Shown here: positions 44,501 to 55,398 of the stretch, piece after piece
How positions within the stretch are numbered: position 1 is the stretch's first letter
Layout: every line of letters starts with the position of its first letter
Source: Lytechinus variegatus
Lineage: Eukaryota; Echinodermata; Echinoidea; Temnopleuroida; Toxopneustidae
Direction of reading: 5' to 3'
NCBI RefSeq assembly: GCF_018143015.1
Contig: NC_054751.1
Coordinates: forward strand, 33,060,347 to 33,124,346
Length of the DNA stretch: 64,000 bases
Made by a program: the position numbers and the translations under genes
Notes under the pieces: generated by a model
What the model was told of the DNA's origin: nothing
Databases searched by the model: none
The model's input: the letters and a program-made list of their open reading frames with translations, nothing else

Positions 44501-47500
44501 GTTCAGATTTGCGTAGGCCGACCATCCGTCACTGAAAATTCTTGCCCCCTTTTCAACATGTCTCTCAATTAATGTGATCAAGGTTTTCTTGTCTCTATGA
44601 TCCACAGGATATAGAACGATGTTATTGGTTGACCTTTCAACTATTCCAAATATCCATCTGGCCGAGGTTAGGGTTTCCTTTGTGATACTTGCATCGTCTT
44701 CCAAACAAACTCTCGTCAATTTCGACATCCCCTGAAAACTTGTAGCTGTTCCGGCTATTCTTATAATAGAGATCAAACATGAACTGGCAGATCTTGTATA
44801 TACTTCGCCCAATTGACAGGAGTGTGGCTATAAAACATACCAGACATAATAGATGCAGTTCGCAAACTTAAAGTGCCCAAAACCAAATAAATACCAATAT
44901 GTCCCGGACATCAAACCTGGTGTTCTCGAAGAATGAGAATCTTGTTGAGGTGTAGCTTCGATCATGTGAATTATCCTTACTTCCTCTGCACCTCCACACA
45001 TAAAAACGGTGGCTTTCCTTGGTTATCATTTTGCAATCTTCATTGCAAACCTCGCACTTCATTGATCTTACAATAAACCCATGTTCCATCATCCATTCGG
45101 CCAAATTATCCTCTCTTTTGTCCCCAAATAATCCGAAGAAATTCCATGGATTCTGAAAATACGATGTGGTTGCAGTTTTTGGATCCTCCCATTTCCCCTG
45201 GAACGCCATGGTGGACTACCGTAGAATGATTCAAATAGTGGAACCGATCAAACAAAAATTCTGATATGTTTTTCTCTACGCAAAACGAATATATTCTATT
45301 GGCTTATAAAAGCGCATATTACTTACCTCTAATAACATATCCATGGCGCACCCCATATGAGATGTGACAAATGCGCAAACAGGTGCATCTAGATGAGCGC
45401 GCATCCTTGCCTCCTCGTCTATCCTCTTATATTACTTGTACTTGATGCCCCCAAATATTCCAGTTATTCAGCACATTTATTCAGAAGTTTACATTCCACT
45501 AACCCCATTTTCCCCCTCTTTTTCTATTTTCTAGCCGGGCAAGCCTTCATAACAGCGTCGATTCAAATTAACCTTGATAGCTAGAGAATAATCTCTCTAT
45601 TATTACTTGTACTTGATGCCCCCGAAAATTTCAACAAAATTAACCTTGTAGCAAAAATTAACCTTGTTGGCAAAATTAACCTTGAGAGCTATAGCTCGTC
45701 TCTCTTATATTACTTGCACTTGATGCCCCCAATTACTTTATTTGTTGCGCGATCAACCGAATCACGCACGGATGGATATCAACTCGCCGATGATAAACAA
45801 GGTTGGGTCGAGGATTCACGAATCAAGGTAAAAAAGTTGATGTCCCCTGGGGCATCAAGTACAATTATGCCGAAAAAACAGTGTCTAACTTCGGCTGTCG
45901 CTCAAATTCACTTCCCAGTTTTATCACGTTTATCCGAACGTAATAATACCGGTACATAAACATATGGCCATTGAGTCCTTGTACAGATAGAGTTAGAACT
46001 TCGGTCTCTGTATTTGGTGAGTGGAGCCAATAGAGCATAGCGGAACAACCAACATTAACAGAGACCAAAGCTCTTGATCTATGACTAAAGTATGAGACTC
46101 CATGATGATGTGTTTTAATATTTTGACACATACTTCTTTATCATCATGATCATGGAGCCTTGAACCGTCTAAGCCTAAGTTGAGGACTCCATGATGATGT
46201 TTTTATTATATTTTTGACATATACTTCATCATGGAGCCTTCTATATATATGCATAAGCAAGACCTCCACACCCGGATGGATTTCCCTAGGAAATCCATAC
46301 TTACAGGGTGAAATCGGCTTATAAGTGAATTTTATTGATATTTGAACCTTCAAACACCTAATGCGTATGAAGGTTCCAAACATTGGTTAAAAAAAGGTGA
46401 AAATTTCAAGGTTTCTTATCAGACCGATCTCGTGTAGATCCCTCGATCATATCGCAATATGCGTGCTGTAGCCTTGGCGAAATACATGCTAGCAGGTGTG
46501 AAACTGCTTTAGCGCTGAACTCTGTACAGTTCAAGTGGAATTCATACTGGGTCTATACTCTTGCCTTGAATAATTTTAAATGTTTTTGGATCATTTTCTA
46601 CTCTATTCCTCAGAAACAGAATCAGACATCCTTAAAAAATCGATAGACCAAATTCAACCCTGCCGGGCTTAACCTTACCTTACACTGAACCTAACATAAA
46701 TTCCTATTGCAACTCTAACCCAGACAAAATTAAGCACTGAGCAATTTTCGCAGGAGCAAATGTTGTGTCACCATTATAATTATTTTTTTTTATTTCAGGA
46801 GCTGAGGAGTAATTGCAAGACCATGGAGATTCTAGACAATATCAATGTGAGAATCAAAGCAGAGACTGCCATATGTAAACAAAGAATAGAGGTAAGATTT
46901 GAGGGCAGGTTGGTATCATGAAGGAAACAAATTTAAGAAGTTAAAGGTCAAGTCTACCTCAGAAAATTGTTGATTTAAATCAATAGAGAAAAATCAGACA
47001 AGCACAATGCTGAAAATTTCATCAAAATCGGATGTAAAATAAGAAAGTTATGACATTTCAAAGTTTCGCTTATTTTCAACAAAATAGTTATATGAACGAG
47101 CCAGTTACATCTAAATGAGAGAGTTGATGACGTCACTCACTATTTCTTTTGTTTTTTATTGTTTGAATTATACAATATTTCAATTTTTAGGAATTTGATA
47201 AATTCCACATGTTCAGGGAGGAATGAAACTTCATTTCACATGACAATGACGAGAAAATGAAAATATTTCATGTAATAAAATACAAAAGAAATAGTGAGTG
47301 AGTGATGTCATCAAGTCTCTCATTTGGATGTAACTGGCTCGTTCATACAACTATTTTGTTGAAAATAAGCGAAATTTTAAAATGCCATAACTTTCTTATT
47401 TTACATCCGATTTTGATGAAATTTTCAGTGTTATGCTTGTTGAATTTTTCTCTTTTTATTCAAATCAAGTTTTTGTTGGGGTGGACTTGTCCTTTAAATA

Positions 47501-50500
47501 TCTAATCAATAAATATTTTTTTGTCATATAGAACTCAAGTTGGTCATAAGTTTTCACATTATCAAGATCCCACGGTGTCTTCTGTGACTTTTGTCCTTGG
47601 ACATTGTGACTCCAAACTTTAATCAGATCATTATCTCTCCTATACATGCTTGACCTAAATTTTGATGTTGATCTGTGAAACAGTTTGTTAAGAATAATGA
47701 CCATGAATTTAAAATAGGACAGATAAACTGACAGATAACCCTAAAACAATTCCTATGATGGGCGAAGGCATGGAAATAAAACAAGCCTAGCAATGAAAAT
47801 TCAAGTCAAATTTAATTTGAAATATGAAAGTTATGGCATTTGAATTTTTTTTTCCAATTCACAACACAGCTATATGCACAACACTGCTCATATGCACACC
47901 AGACCAGAGTAGCAATCACACGCTCAATTTTTCCTTGTATTTTTACTGGAAATATTAAATTCTTAGCTCCTGTAATGGAAATTATAGTTTCACTCTACCC
48001 TGAAAATATAGGAAAATCTGCATTTATTTAATCAAGAATTTATTTCTCATCAAATCAACCAACTATTGAAATTATGATATTTCATGATAAAATAAAATAA
48101 ATAGTGAGGATATGACCTCATTAGTTCTATCATTTTCAGACGGACTAGAATGTGCATATAATTGGGAAATTAAGTGGAAATTTGAATGTCAAAATTAATA
48201 TATTTACATCTGATTTTTATTTTTTTTAGATTGTGTAATCCTTGCTTGATTTTCTGCGTTCGTTCAATTCATCTCACTTTAGTTGTGAAAGGAGAGTAAT
48301 ACTAATATATCTTTGACAGTATGTTTGAAAATTCATTGCATTTTGTTTGATTATATTTTAATATAAGGAGCTAGAGAAGATTGGCAAAGAGCAAGACAAA
48401 GAAACTGACAGAATAGGACTACTCAAGGAAGCAGATCATTACAGAAAACAACTCAGAAAGTAAGTTTTGAATATTACTGTATAGGCCTGTACATGCTCAT
48501 AATGGATATAAGAATTACCTGTAATTCTGTATTTGTAAGTGTCTATGCCGAAGTCCAGTATTTTGGGACTAGAGAAATTTATCAGCATTTTCATAGAAAT
48601 TTGATATAGGTTTGGTGGAGATATGGATTAATCTGGTCTAGAAAACTTATTTGAATTAGACAATCTTATATTTTGAAGGTCATCTTAAGCAAGTTTTTTG
48701 AATTTATTAATTAACTTTGGAAAGCATATGTGATTAAGCGAGCAGTCAATATATACTGTTTATTATCTGATTTCTGTTAGCACCCAGACTGCTATAAGGC
48801 AAGCCAACCTAAGCTGCAAGATGGAGATCGATAGAAACCAAAGAAATGATCTGATGAAAGGACAAGAAGATCCAGAAGTCAGGAAAAGGTACGGTTTCTT
48901 GTATGGGGTGATTCCATACGTGTCGTACGGGACATTTAGAGAACATTTGACAGTTTCTGACAAGAAAAAACAACAAATATTCCAGTAACTATAGGTGGTC
49001 ATCAACTAATACCAGAGTGTAAGAAAAACCAAGACTTAACATGACTTGAATTCACATCCTGTATAATACAGATTAAAAATAGTACGGACGCAGAAAAAGT
49101 GGCTTTTTTAGAAACCTGAAGTTTGTACTCAAAAGTCTGTGAGTTGGGCAGATAAATTTCATAGAAACTGAACTCAAATTGACACTCAATTACCCAAGAA
49201 CAAACACATTTATAAAAGAAAGCAAAATAAACATTCATGAATAAATAAAGCAAATTATAATATTCAAGAACATTGTGGCGTACGGGACATTCAAAATGTG
49301 TCGTACGGGACATCTCTAAATTGAAGCCAAACTTTCTTACTTTATGTCACTTTGACTTCTTCAATCACATTATTTGGTTGATGATAATGATAATCCCATC
49401 AAACTAAGATATTCATTAGGTTAGAAACCGCTATTAGGTGAATATTTCTGTCAATATATCATAAACAAAATAATGTGTCGTACGGGACAATTGTGTGTCG
49501 TACAGGACACTTCTGTGTCGTACGGGACACATGTGTGTCGTACGGGACACTTGTGTGTTGTACAGGCACTTGCGTGTTGTACTGGGCAGCCTGAATAAAT
49601 AAACATGAACTTTTTATCAATCAGAAGGAGCATTACCCCTAAATTCTTGCTTATTTATGAATAATCTTTTAATAAGCAGTCATTCAGGACAATACAATTA
49701 AGTAACCTCAATATATACAATTGGGAGCAATATGTTATAATTTTTTTCATGATGGGAAATGTACAAGTGTTCACAGCATTTTTACGAGCTGAAAAACTTC
49801 AGGTTTCGTGTGAAGTTATATTTTAGGGAACTAATTGATGATTTCCAAACACTATTTAAACAATAAATGAATGAAACTTTGTATAAATTATGGGGCTAAA
49901 ATGATGATGTTATGATTTTTTATATAAAATGTATATCTTCATGATATATGTCACAACTGTCACTTTTTTTGCTTTTTTTTGGTCACAATTTTTTTTCTAA
50001 AGAAATGCGATTCTACTTTTTCAAACCCATCTGCATTTCATGAAACCATATGGTTTGTCTTATTTTCCAGATTTTTTTACAACTTGAAAAAAGTAAGGAG
50101 TTTCAATACTGTATATAAAAAATAGTGATCATCAAGGGAAGTCCAAATAGATGATCATGATGATTGATATGTATTTTTTTTTACATCTTATAATAATTCC
50201 ACGTTAGCATGCAAGAGGGAGTCATCTTCCCGGCTAGGTTGAAATAATTATAAAAGTTTTCTTTTCTTGCTCAATGAAAATAAATTAACCTGCTCTGATC
50301 AGTGAAAATCACCAATTTAGCTGAAGGGATTCACAAAAGTATAAGCCTACATGAAATCAATTAAAATGTTTAGAATCACCTATTTCATGTTCTGTGGAGA
50401 TAAACAAAGTACTTTTTCAGTTCACTTAATGTTAAATCAATTAAATGAATTTAAATATGCCTACTATTTATGGTTTCTGAATCCAAATCCTGCAATTAAA

Positions 50501-53043
50501 TGCATTATTATATTGTGTGTCGTACGGGACATTTTTTAATAGGACAATAATTGAAAAATGAAGGGCAGTAATTAGATCCTTATGGGATAAATCGATCACC
50601 CATGGGTCAAACAAAGAGAAACTCATTTTATGAAATTGCATCATCAAAAATAAAATTGTAGGAAAAACTTTTGCATTGTCATGTGTTGTACGGGACATTA
50701 CCAAAAATAGGTTCGGAAAAATCAAGGCTGCCCCTATTATGGATCATGAAAATGTTGTAGATATTATTTGGAACCATCAATGATATATTATTCTATTGAC
50801 CTGCAATATTTTCAATCTTCTCTTGCTTTGCAAATAATTGTTTCAGGTGGAATTTGTACTTGACTATTCAATGAGCAAAATTATTGAAAATTTAAAATTC
50901 CATTGTTCTCCCCCCAAAAAACTATATTTGTCTTCACTTTTCATTAAAACTCATAATTTTCATAAAATTTAGGTATCATAGTAAAATATTACACTACTTA
51001 TGACTTATTGAAAGCATGTTGAAATTTATGATATTTTTGAAGTTCTAGTGTGGAATCGCCCTATGACTTTTCAAACAATTTGATTGAGGAAGAGTAAGAA
51101 TGGTATATTTTACCAGGACTTAGCTATGTTTCAAAAGAAAAGCCGATGAAAGATATCATATACCTGTTTATCAAACAGCAAGTGATAGCTTGTCTCAGTC
51201 TCACCATCCGATTTTAAGAGGTGGATAACTGTAGGTTTATTGTAAGAAAACAATGTTTTTATGTCTCTATGAGAAATATTTTTGGTATAAACATCAACGC
51301 TTCCTGGAGGAAACACACGCTCAAGTCGATACTTGCTTTACTGCTAGCATGTAAATAAACTGCATGCTTGTATCTTAATCTTGCTCATTCAAGTTAATTG
51401 TGGTTACATCACATAGGAATTTCACTGTCACTGCATGTGAAAGAAACAAATGGGGGAATTTGGAACAAAAAATTTGAGGGCCAATGCACCCTTACTTTGG
51501 GTGTTCCCAAAATAATTGAGAGTGCCTCGATGAGCTGAAGTGATTAAGCAAAATACAAAAGCTCTATCACTGCAAGTGATGGCAACTACACTTCAACACT
51601 TTATCACAATCGTAACTAAGCTATTCGTAACACAATAGTTAGAATGTAGTATATAATGTACAAACAATATATGCTACTAACTGCACTTAATAGGGAGAAA
51701 TTAATGTTTCTTCTGCCTAAAATAGTACAGTGCATTGCACTTTCCTTGAGTTCACAGTGCAAGGTCTCTTTCCAGCCAAGATAATGCAGTTGGGTTGCAG
51801 TTGCATTGCAGGTGCCTTTTACCTATAAAAGACAGATAATTAACTATATATACATCTTCTGCTTTTATCTATGTAGGAAAAATAAGGAAGACCTAGCTAA
51901 AACAGCAAGTAGTATTACAGAAAGTCTTCAGAGCCTTAATCGTATGATGGCAGACAATGTAGAGAGGAGTAACCTAACAAACCAAACATTAGGTCAGTAT
52001 AATCATCCCTCTTGAATTTTTCAGAGATACCGTATTTAATTTTGCGCTAGACTGGTTTAATACCATGTTTAAAATTGAATGGACATTTCTTTCCAGGGGA
52101 TCTACTTCTGGGGCCTGTTGCATAAAACTTTTTACCTGAGAAAACTCTGGTAAAAACTGAAAACTAAGGTTAGTCTAATTTCTGCCATTGATTTTAACAC
52201 AGGGCAAAAACTCTGGTAAAAACAACCAGAGTTTTCTTAGGTAAAAAGTTATATGCAACAGGCCCCTGTTGATATTTTATTAGTATTTCATTAACCCACT
52301 TATGGCTGAATTCTGAAATTCCCATAGACTTTGTACTAGGACCACCTTATTTCAGTAGGCAATGACTTATTTCTGGATTAACTAAACAATACCCAGTCTG
52401 CATGCACATCTGGATGTTTCATTTGTAATGTTACTCTGAAAAATCTATTTTAAATTGCAAAATAAATAAAGTGGAATATTGTTGGTATCCTGGGCAAATT
52501 CCTTCAATCTCTGTGGAACCATCATTTCCTAAAGAATGTATGCCAGAAAGAAAAAAAATTCAGAGACAGATATTACAATCATTAAAAATTATTAATATCA
52601 CATTTGACACTCATGTGGTGAGAATAAATTCTATTTTTTAATTTGAGACCAAGTACTCCGCAGATAATCCATGATTGGTAGATTACAAACAATAATAAAC
52701 AATAGGCTCATCTAATGGTGCATCAGTTAAAAAAAAATAAGAATAGGAACAACATTCTGGAGTAAATTCATACTTATATTAAGACATCACTAGTTTACGT
52801 ATCTTTTAATGCTTTAATAGGTCTCTACTTTCCTCCTTTGCCTTTTTATCAACAGTGACATCATCAAATAGAATCCAGGAAACAAATGAAGAATTCAAAG
52901 GAATGGCAGGAGTCATTCAGACCAGCCGAAATCTCCTCACCAAATACGGACGTCGCGAAATGACGGACAAGTTGCTCATATTCCTTGCCCTAGCCCTCTT
53001 TCTTGCCACAGTGATATACATTCTAAAGAAAAGGATATTCTGA
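41460..53043 (+). CDS. BNIP1: Vesicle transport protein SEC20 (BNIP1), ER Qb-SNARE
   Basis: Exons 41460-41540, 46799-46891, 48368-48459, 48781-48888, 51877-51992, 52856-53043; all GT-AG with matching phases; 225 residues against about 228 in human. Seen: N-terminal RIRTCVQEIVKHDLQIN; helix ELEKIGKEQDKETDRIGLL; QTAIRQANLSCKMEID, the segment called BH3-like in mammals; SNARE helix with TASSITESLQSLNRMMADNV continuing into VTSSNRIQETNEEFKGM; NLLTKYGRREMTDKLL; and tail anchor LIFLALALFLATVIYILKKR near residues 205-222. The family protein sits in the ER with syntaxin-18, USE1 and SEC22B, captures Golgi-derived COPI vesicles through the NRZ tether, and in mammals also touches mitophagy and apoptosis. 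These roles are by homology. The C-terminus ends KKRIF without the extra residues of human. Confidence 0.96.
41681..41829. repeat. GC-rich palindromes
   Basis: CCCAGGGAGCTCCCGCCCGC pairs with GCGGGCGGGAGCTCCCTGGG at 41683-41742, and a shorter relative (CCCAGGGAACTCCCGCCCGC / GCGGGCGGGAGCCC) follows at 41802-41828, where the next element is inserted. Confidence 0.7.
41831..43889. mobile_element. 2.06-kb inverted-repeat element with polypyrimidine core
   Basis: Left end GTGCGGTATTCTGAAAACGT, right end ACGTTTTCAGAATACCAC: imperfect inverted repeats, with CCCAG on both sides (41826-41830, 43890-43894) as a candidate 5-bp target duplication. The end motif GGTATTCTGAAAACGTTCTT recurs in the left arm near 41893 and 42048, and CTTATCTTTT-type repeats follow; the right arm mirrors this (AAAGATAAGAAC). 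Between about 42220 and 43560 the plus strand is almost wholly T and C. No transposase. Confidence 0.75.
42220..43560 (+). repeat. 1.3-kb polypyrimidine tract
   Basis: Plus strand dominated by CTTT, TTTC and TTCC words with only scattered purines. It produces long Phe/Leu/Ser-rich frames in all three plus frames, which are compositional artefacts. Confidence 0.9.
44058..44234. repeat. 177-bp palindromic foldback
   Basis: ATCTGGGCACAAACTGGAAC pairs with GTTCCAGTACGTTTGTGCCC, continuing through AAAAGTTCTCTCC / GGAGAGAACTTTTC and CTCGATCGGCCATTT / AAATGGCCGATCGAG to a loop near 44140. No coding capacity. Confidence 0.85.
44348..45209 (-). pseudogene. Dead Merlin-type transposase (DDE, IS1016/ISXO2-like)
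   Basis: The N-terminal part (45209-44868) reads MKCEVCNEDCKMITK and FYVWRCRGSKDN, the zinc-binding-like Cys pattern of Merlin proteins. Further on, pieces in different frames give NWAKYIQDL, GDVEIDESLFGRR (first Asp), RWIFGIVERSTNNIVLYPVD, GARIFSDGWSAY (second Asp) and NTNRIEGAWPG (the Glu). The DDE triad positions are thus recognisable but at least three frameshifts and a stop break the frame. Terminal repeats were not located. Confidence 0.85.
45421..45866. repeat. Repeat cluster with TTGTACTTGATGCCCCC motif
   Basis: TATTACTTGTACTTGATGCC appears in direct orientation near 45430, 45601 and 45710, and inverted as GGGGCATCAAGTACAA near 45850. Between copies AAAATTAACCTTG recurs four times. 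Probably a decayed MITE or several nested copies. Confidence 0.6.
45867..46798 (+). other. BNIP1 intron 1, right part
   Basis: Two related blocks with ACTCCATGATGATGT and CATATACTTC repeat at about 46090-46160 and 46185-46230. Nothing coding. Confidence 0.45.
46799..46891 (+). CDS. BNIP1: BNIP1 exon 2
   Basis: Acceptor TATTTCAG before 46799, donor GTAAGA after 46891; 31 codons ELRSNCKTMEILDN...CKQRIE, phase 0 on both sides. Confidence 0.9.
46945..47493. mobile_element. TTAA-flanked MITE (AGGTCAAGTCCACC family), copy 1
   Basis: Ends AGGTCAAGTCTACCTC and GGGTGGACTTGTCCT-like are inverted and flanked by TTAA. The two halves are near-complementary (TCATCAAAATCGGATGTAAA / TTACATCCGATTTTGATGA). 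Kolobok-like by target site and ends; no transposase. Confidence 0.8.
47494..48367 (+). other. BNIP1 intron 2, right part
   Basis: AT-rich, nothing coding seen; text near 47790-48200 weakly resembles a decayed MITE interior (AAAGTTATGGCATTTGAA). Confidence 0.4.
48368..48459 (+). CDS. BNIP1: BNIP1 exon 3
   Basis: Acceptor ATATAAG before 48368 (weak polypyrimidine tract), donor GTAAGT after 48459. Encodes ELEKIGKEQDKETDRIGLLK, matching DLEQLAKEQDKESEKQLLLQ of human. Confidence 0.93.
48781..48888 (+). CDS. BNIP1: BNIP1 exon 4
   Basis: Acceptor TCTGTTAG before 48781, donor GTACGG after 48888. Encodes TQTAIRQANLSCKMEIDRNQ, matching ASWRKANLTCKIAID. A transposon begins only 17 bases past the donor. 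Confidence 0.93.
48906..51061. mobile_element. 2.16-kb element with 11 copies of TGTCGTACGGGACA
   Basis: Imperfect 14-base inverted ends GGGTGATTCCATAC and GTGTGGAATCGCCC, with TATG duplicated at 48902-48905 and 51062-51065. The motif TGTCGTACGGGACA or close variants occurs at 48921, 49276, 49299, 49476, 49496, 49516, 49536, 49556, 49574, 50518 and 50684, all in the same orientation; six form a 20-bp-spaced cluster at 49476-49587. No transposase frame. Four-base duplications occur in Sola, Chapaev, Academ and Ginger superfamilies, but I cannot assign one. Confidence 0.75.
49476..49587 (+). repeat. Six-copy 20-bp cluster of TGTCGTACGGGACA
   Basis: Copies start at 49476, 49496, 49516, 49536, 49556 and 49574. 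The first four are near exact, the last two degenerate. The core CGTACG with flanking TGTC and GACA is almost a palindrome, as protein-binding sites often are. Confidence 0.9.
51066..51876 (+). other. BNIP1 intron 4, right part
   Basis: No gene or repeat recognised. Confidence 0.4.
51877..51992 (+). CDS. BNIP1: BNIP1 exon 5, SNARE helix
   Basis: Acceptor TATGTAG before 51877, donor GTCAGT after 51992. Encodes EDLAKTASSITESLQSLNRM then MADNVERSNLTNQTLG; human has ESLAQTSSTITESLMGISRMM. Confidence 0.94.
52110..52266. mobile_element. Foldback MITE (GGGGCCTGTTGCATAAAAC family), copy 3
   Basis: GGGGCCTGTTGCATAAAAC and TTATATGCAACAGGCCCC are inverted ends; the interior (AACACAGGGCAAAAACTCTG) matches the copies at 26075 and 26921. 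Lies in BNIP1 intron 5. Confidence 0.85.
52267..52855 (+). other. BNIP1 intron 5, right part
   Basis: Nothing recognised beyond the acceptor. Confidence 0.45.
52856..53043 (+). CDS. BNIP1: BNIP1 terminal exon, SNARE end and tail anchor
   Basis: Acceptor TCAACAG before 52856; stop TGA at 53041-53043. Encodes QETNEEFKGM, RNLLTKYGRREMTDKLLIFL and ALALFLATVIYILKKRIF, almost identical to human in the anchor. Confidence 0.96.
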
Positions 53044-54697
53044 TTGTCAGCCAGACATTTGACAGACTCAAAAGACAATGAAACATTGTGAAAAGCTCTG
53101 AAGGTTGATTCGGATTGGAAGAAAGGAGCTGCATTTAATTTATTGACCACAAGAACTATTTCTCCCCTGTGCTGAGACTGTGAGAATAAGAATGATATCA
53201 TTCAGTAATCAGTGAATTAACCCATTGCTCTATTCATTTTGCGAGAAGAAAGGGAACACATTGGCCATCAGAACCATTTCATCTCTATGTTTAGCCTGAA
53301 GGAATAAGACAATTCATTCTTCCGGGGGAGGGGGGCTTAATGAGCATTCTCTCCATGAAATTCACCACTATTTTCAGTGCCAACTTTGTATATTTTTTTT
53401 CTGATGAAAAGTGTTACATCTACATTGGATGATGTTACGAGAATGTGTTAATTATGATTATGTGAGTTTGGGGTCATAAGGTAGGAATCAAAGGGTACAA
53501 AGGTCACTATTTACCTGAAATTATTTTTATTCTTGTGAATCTTAAAGAATCGTTAAAGGGACCAACTTTTAACTGAACTCATTTACGCATATGACTGTGA
53601 TCTTATTACATTTAGGGGTCACAAGGTGAAATGTCAGAGGTCTTTCCTGAAATGTCTCATTCTTGTGATAATTGAACCCATTTAAGGGATCAACTTTAGA
53701 CTTGACTGAGGATGATCTCATTAAGTTGGGATTTACAATTTCCTTGGTCACAGATGTCATTACATACATCTAATTATCTTGTTCTTGCAATCTATAAAGT
53801 TGATCGTATTAAAAAATGGCTCATGTGGGCATATGGGAGTATTAAGGCGACCGCACACCTTACAATTGGTCTGTGACCCGATTTCAGAATAAAATGCAGT
53901 AGAATTTGATGCTAATATTGAGACTTGGAATATCCTGCCGCGTAATGTTCTAAATCATTGTACGAATACCTATGTTCAAATCTGTGACTATGCTATCATC
54001 CTTCTTAGAATAAAAGCACATTTAATATCTAGTCGTAATGACGTCATAGCAGTTGTACAATTGGCCAAGATTTGAAACTAATTTGGCCTTTAATCCAAAA
54101 TATAGGCTTGCAATCTTTCAAAATGGTTATATTAGTATTCTTTTGATTAATTTTAACCTCAAATAAAATGATATGTTCCATTCACATTTTCAGAAAATGA
54201 GCAAAATGCTATTTGTTCCAAAATTGGATCGGGAACAGACATAAGGTGTGCGGAGGCCTTTAGTGATCTGATTAGACTTTGTTTTATACATTGTTTTGTG
54301 GCTGTTTATTGTGCTCATGCTTGAATATGCAGAAAAACTATTTCCCACTACAGATATGAATAATCTGTGGTAATTGATTTGTGTGTCAAATGAGCTGAAT
54401 AGCTGATGAATTGAAATTGCACTGTTTAGAATTTGCACTACAATCAGCTATCTGTAGGTACACCAAAAATTTATACCAGGGACTTTTTTTCATAAAATTT
54501 GTTATCATAACAACATTTTTGCAAAAAAAGGTTTCAAGCTACTGAAATCATTCAATTTGGTTGGCTGATAGTGAACTTGTTATGGATATTGTGCATTTGT
54601 TATTATGTAAGTCTTTATGAAATGGGAGCCAGAGTTTAAATTGAATGCCAAGTTCAGAATACAGGCCCTTATTTGAAATCACTGTTGATGAATAAGT
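53044..54697 (+). other. BNIP1 3' UTR and downstream DNA
   Basis: No coding sequence. First AATAAA-type hexamer past the stop lies near 53888. A segment at 53845-54260 has partial inverted similarity at its ends (GGCGACCGCACACCTTA and TAAGGTGTGCGGAGGCC), so it may be another MITE of about 415 bp. Confidence 0.45.
53845..54262. mobile_element. Candidate MITE with CCGCACACCTTA ends
   Basis: GGCGACCGCACACCTTA at the left and TAAGGTGTGCGGAGGCC at the right are inverted; inner pairs TTGGTCTGTGACCCGAT and ATCGGGAACAGAC are partly complementary. Target duplication not clear. Confidence 0.6.
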
Positions 54698-54970
54698 CAG
54701 GGCCTCGTCTTACAAAGATTTACGATTGATCCAATCAATTGTAGCTATGGAAATCCATCAGTATCATAACTTTTTCTACAGGAAATTTGCAAAATGTCCT
54801 TTGTAAACAAAGGGGAACACACCAAATTGTCAAGAAATCAATAAATGTATGGATATACATTCATATCTAAAATTTTTTAAACAAACATGCATTTTATATG
54901 TTGACTTTGCTGGCTTTCCATAGTTGCGATTGATCAGATCAATCGCAACTCCTTGTAAGACGGGCCCCTG
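54698..54970. mobile_element. Foldback MITE with GTCTTACAAAG ends
   Basis: CAGGGCCTCGTCTTACAAAG and CTTGTAAGACGGGCCCCTG are inverted; inner arms TTGTAGCTATGGAAATCC and CTTTCCATAGTTGCGATTG pair. Relative of the copy at 7968-8245. Confidence 0.8.
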
Positions 54971-55273
54971 GTATCTCAAAAGATGTAGTCACAGACAGTT
55001 ATATGAACACAGTCAAAATGTAAATTGGAAAATGATGATTCAATCCTGTGAGTTGGTTATAGAGTACAGAGACAGGGTATTCAGCTGATTTGTTAAAAAG
55101 ATTTCATATTAATTCTTGCGCACTTCAAAAAGATAATTCAAAGTACGGAAGAATTAACACCATCTGGAGATCAGTTCTAATGTATCAGTCGTGTGTCCCC
55201 CGCTTCTGATCAAGTGAGTGAATGTGGCATTTATTTTGTTATTTGATCAATGGATTTGTCATTCTAATGTTAG

Positions 55274-55398
55274 CACGACCACCAGAGGATGTGTGTGGAA
55301 CTATGGTTGTCGAAGTGACGCCGGAATGGTACTATATTCCTGAGCGGTGCAGCCCGGAAAGGAAATGGTCATGTACAAAGTCAATGCAAATTGTGTTT
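55274..55398 (+). CDS. Orphan exon candidate with EMI-like Cys pattern
   Basis: After an AG (ATGTTAG at 55268-55274) an open frame reads ARPPEDVCGTMVVEVTPEWY then IPERCSPERKWSCTKS and VFST. The order VC-x-VV-x-C-x-W-x-C-T-[KR] resembles the first half of an EMI domain as in MEGF10/multimerin proteins. The segment is richer in GC than its surroundings. No clear donor and no further exons were found to 64000, so it may be a stray exon, a pseudo-exon or chance. Confidence 0.25.

Noticed and set aside
49451..49633. Cys/His-rich frame with a CPVRHT repeat suggesting zinc knuckles
   Set aside because: It is the translation of the TGTCGTACGGGACA array on the minus strand; the motif is better explained at DNA level.
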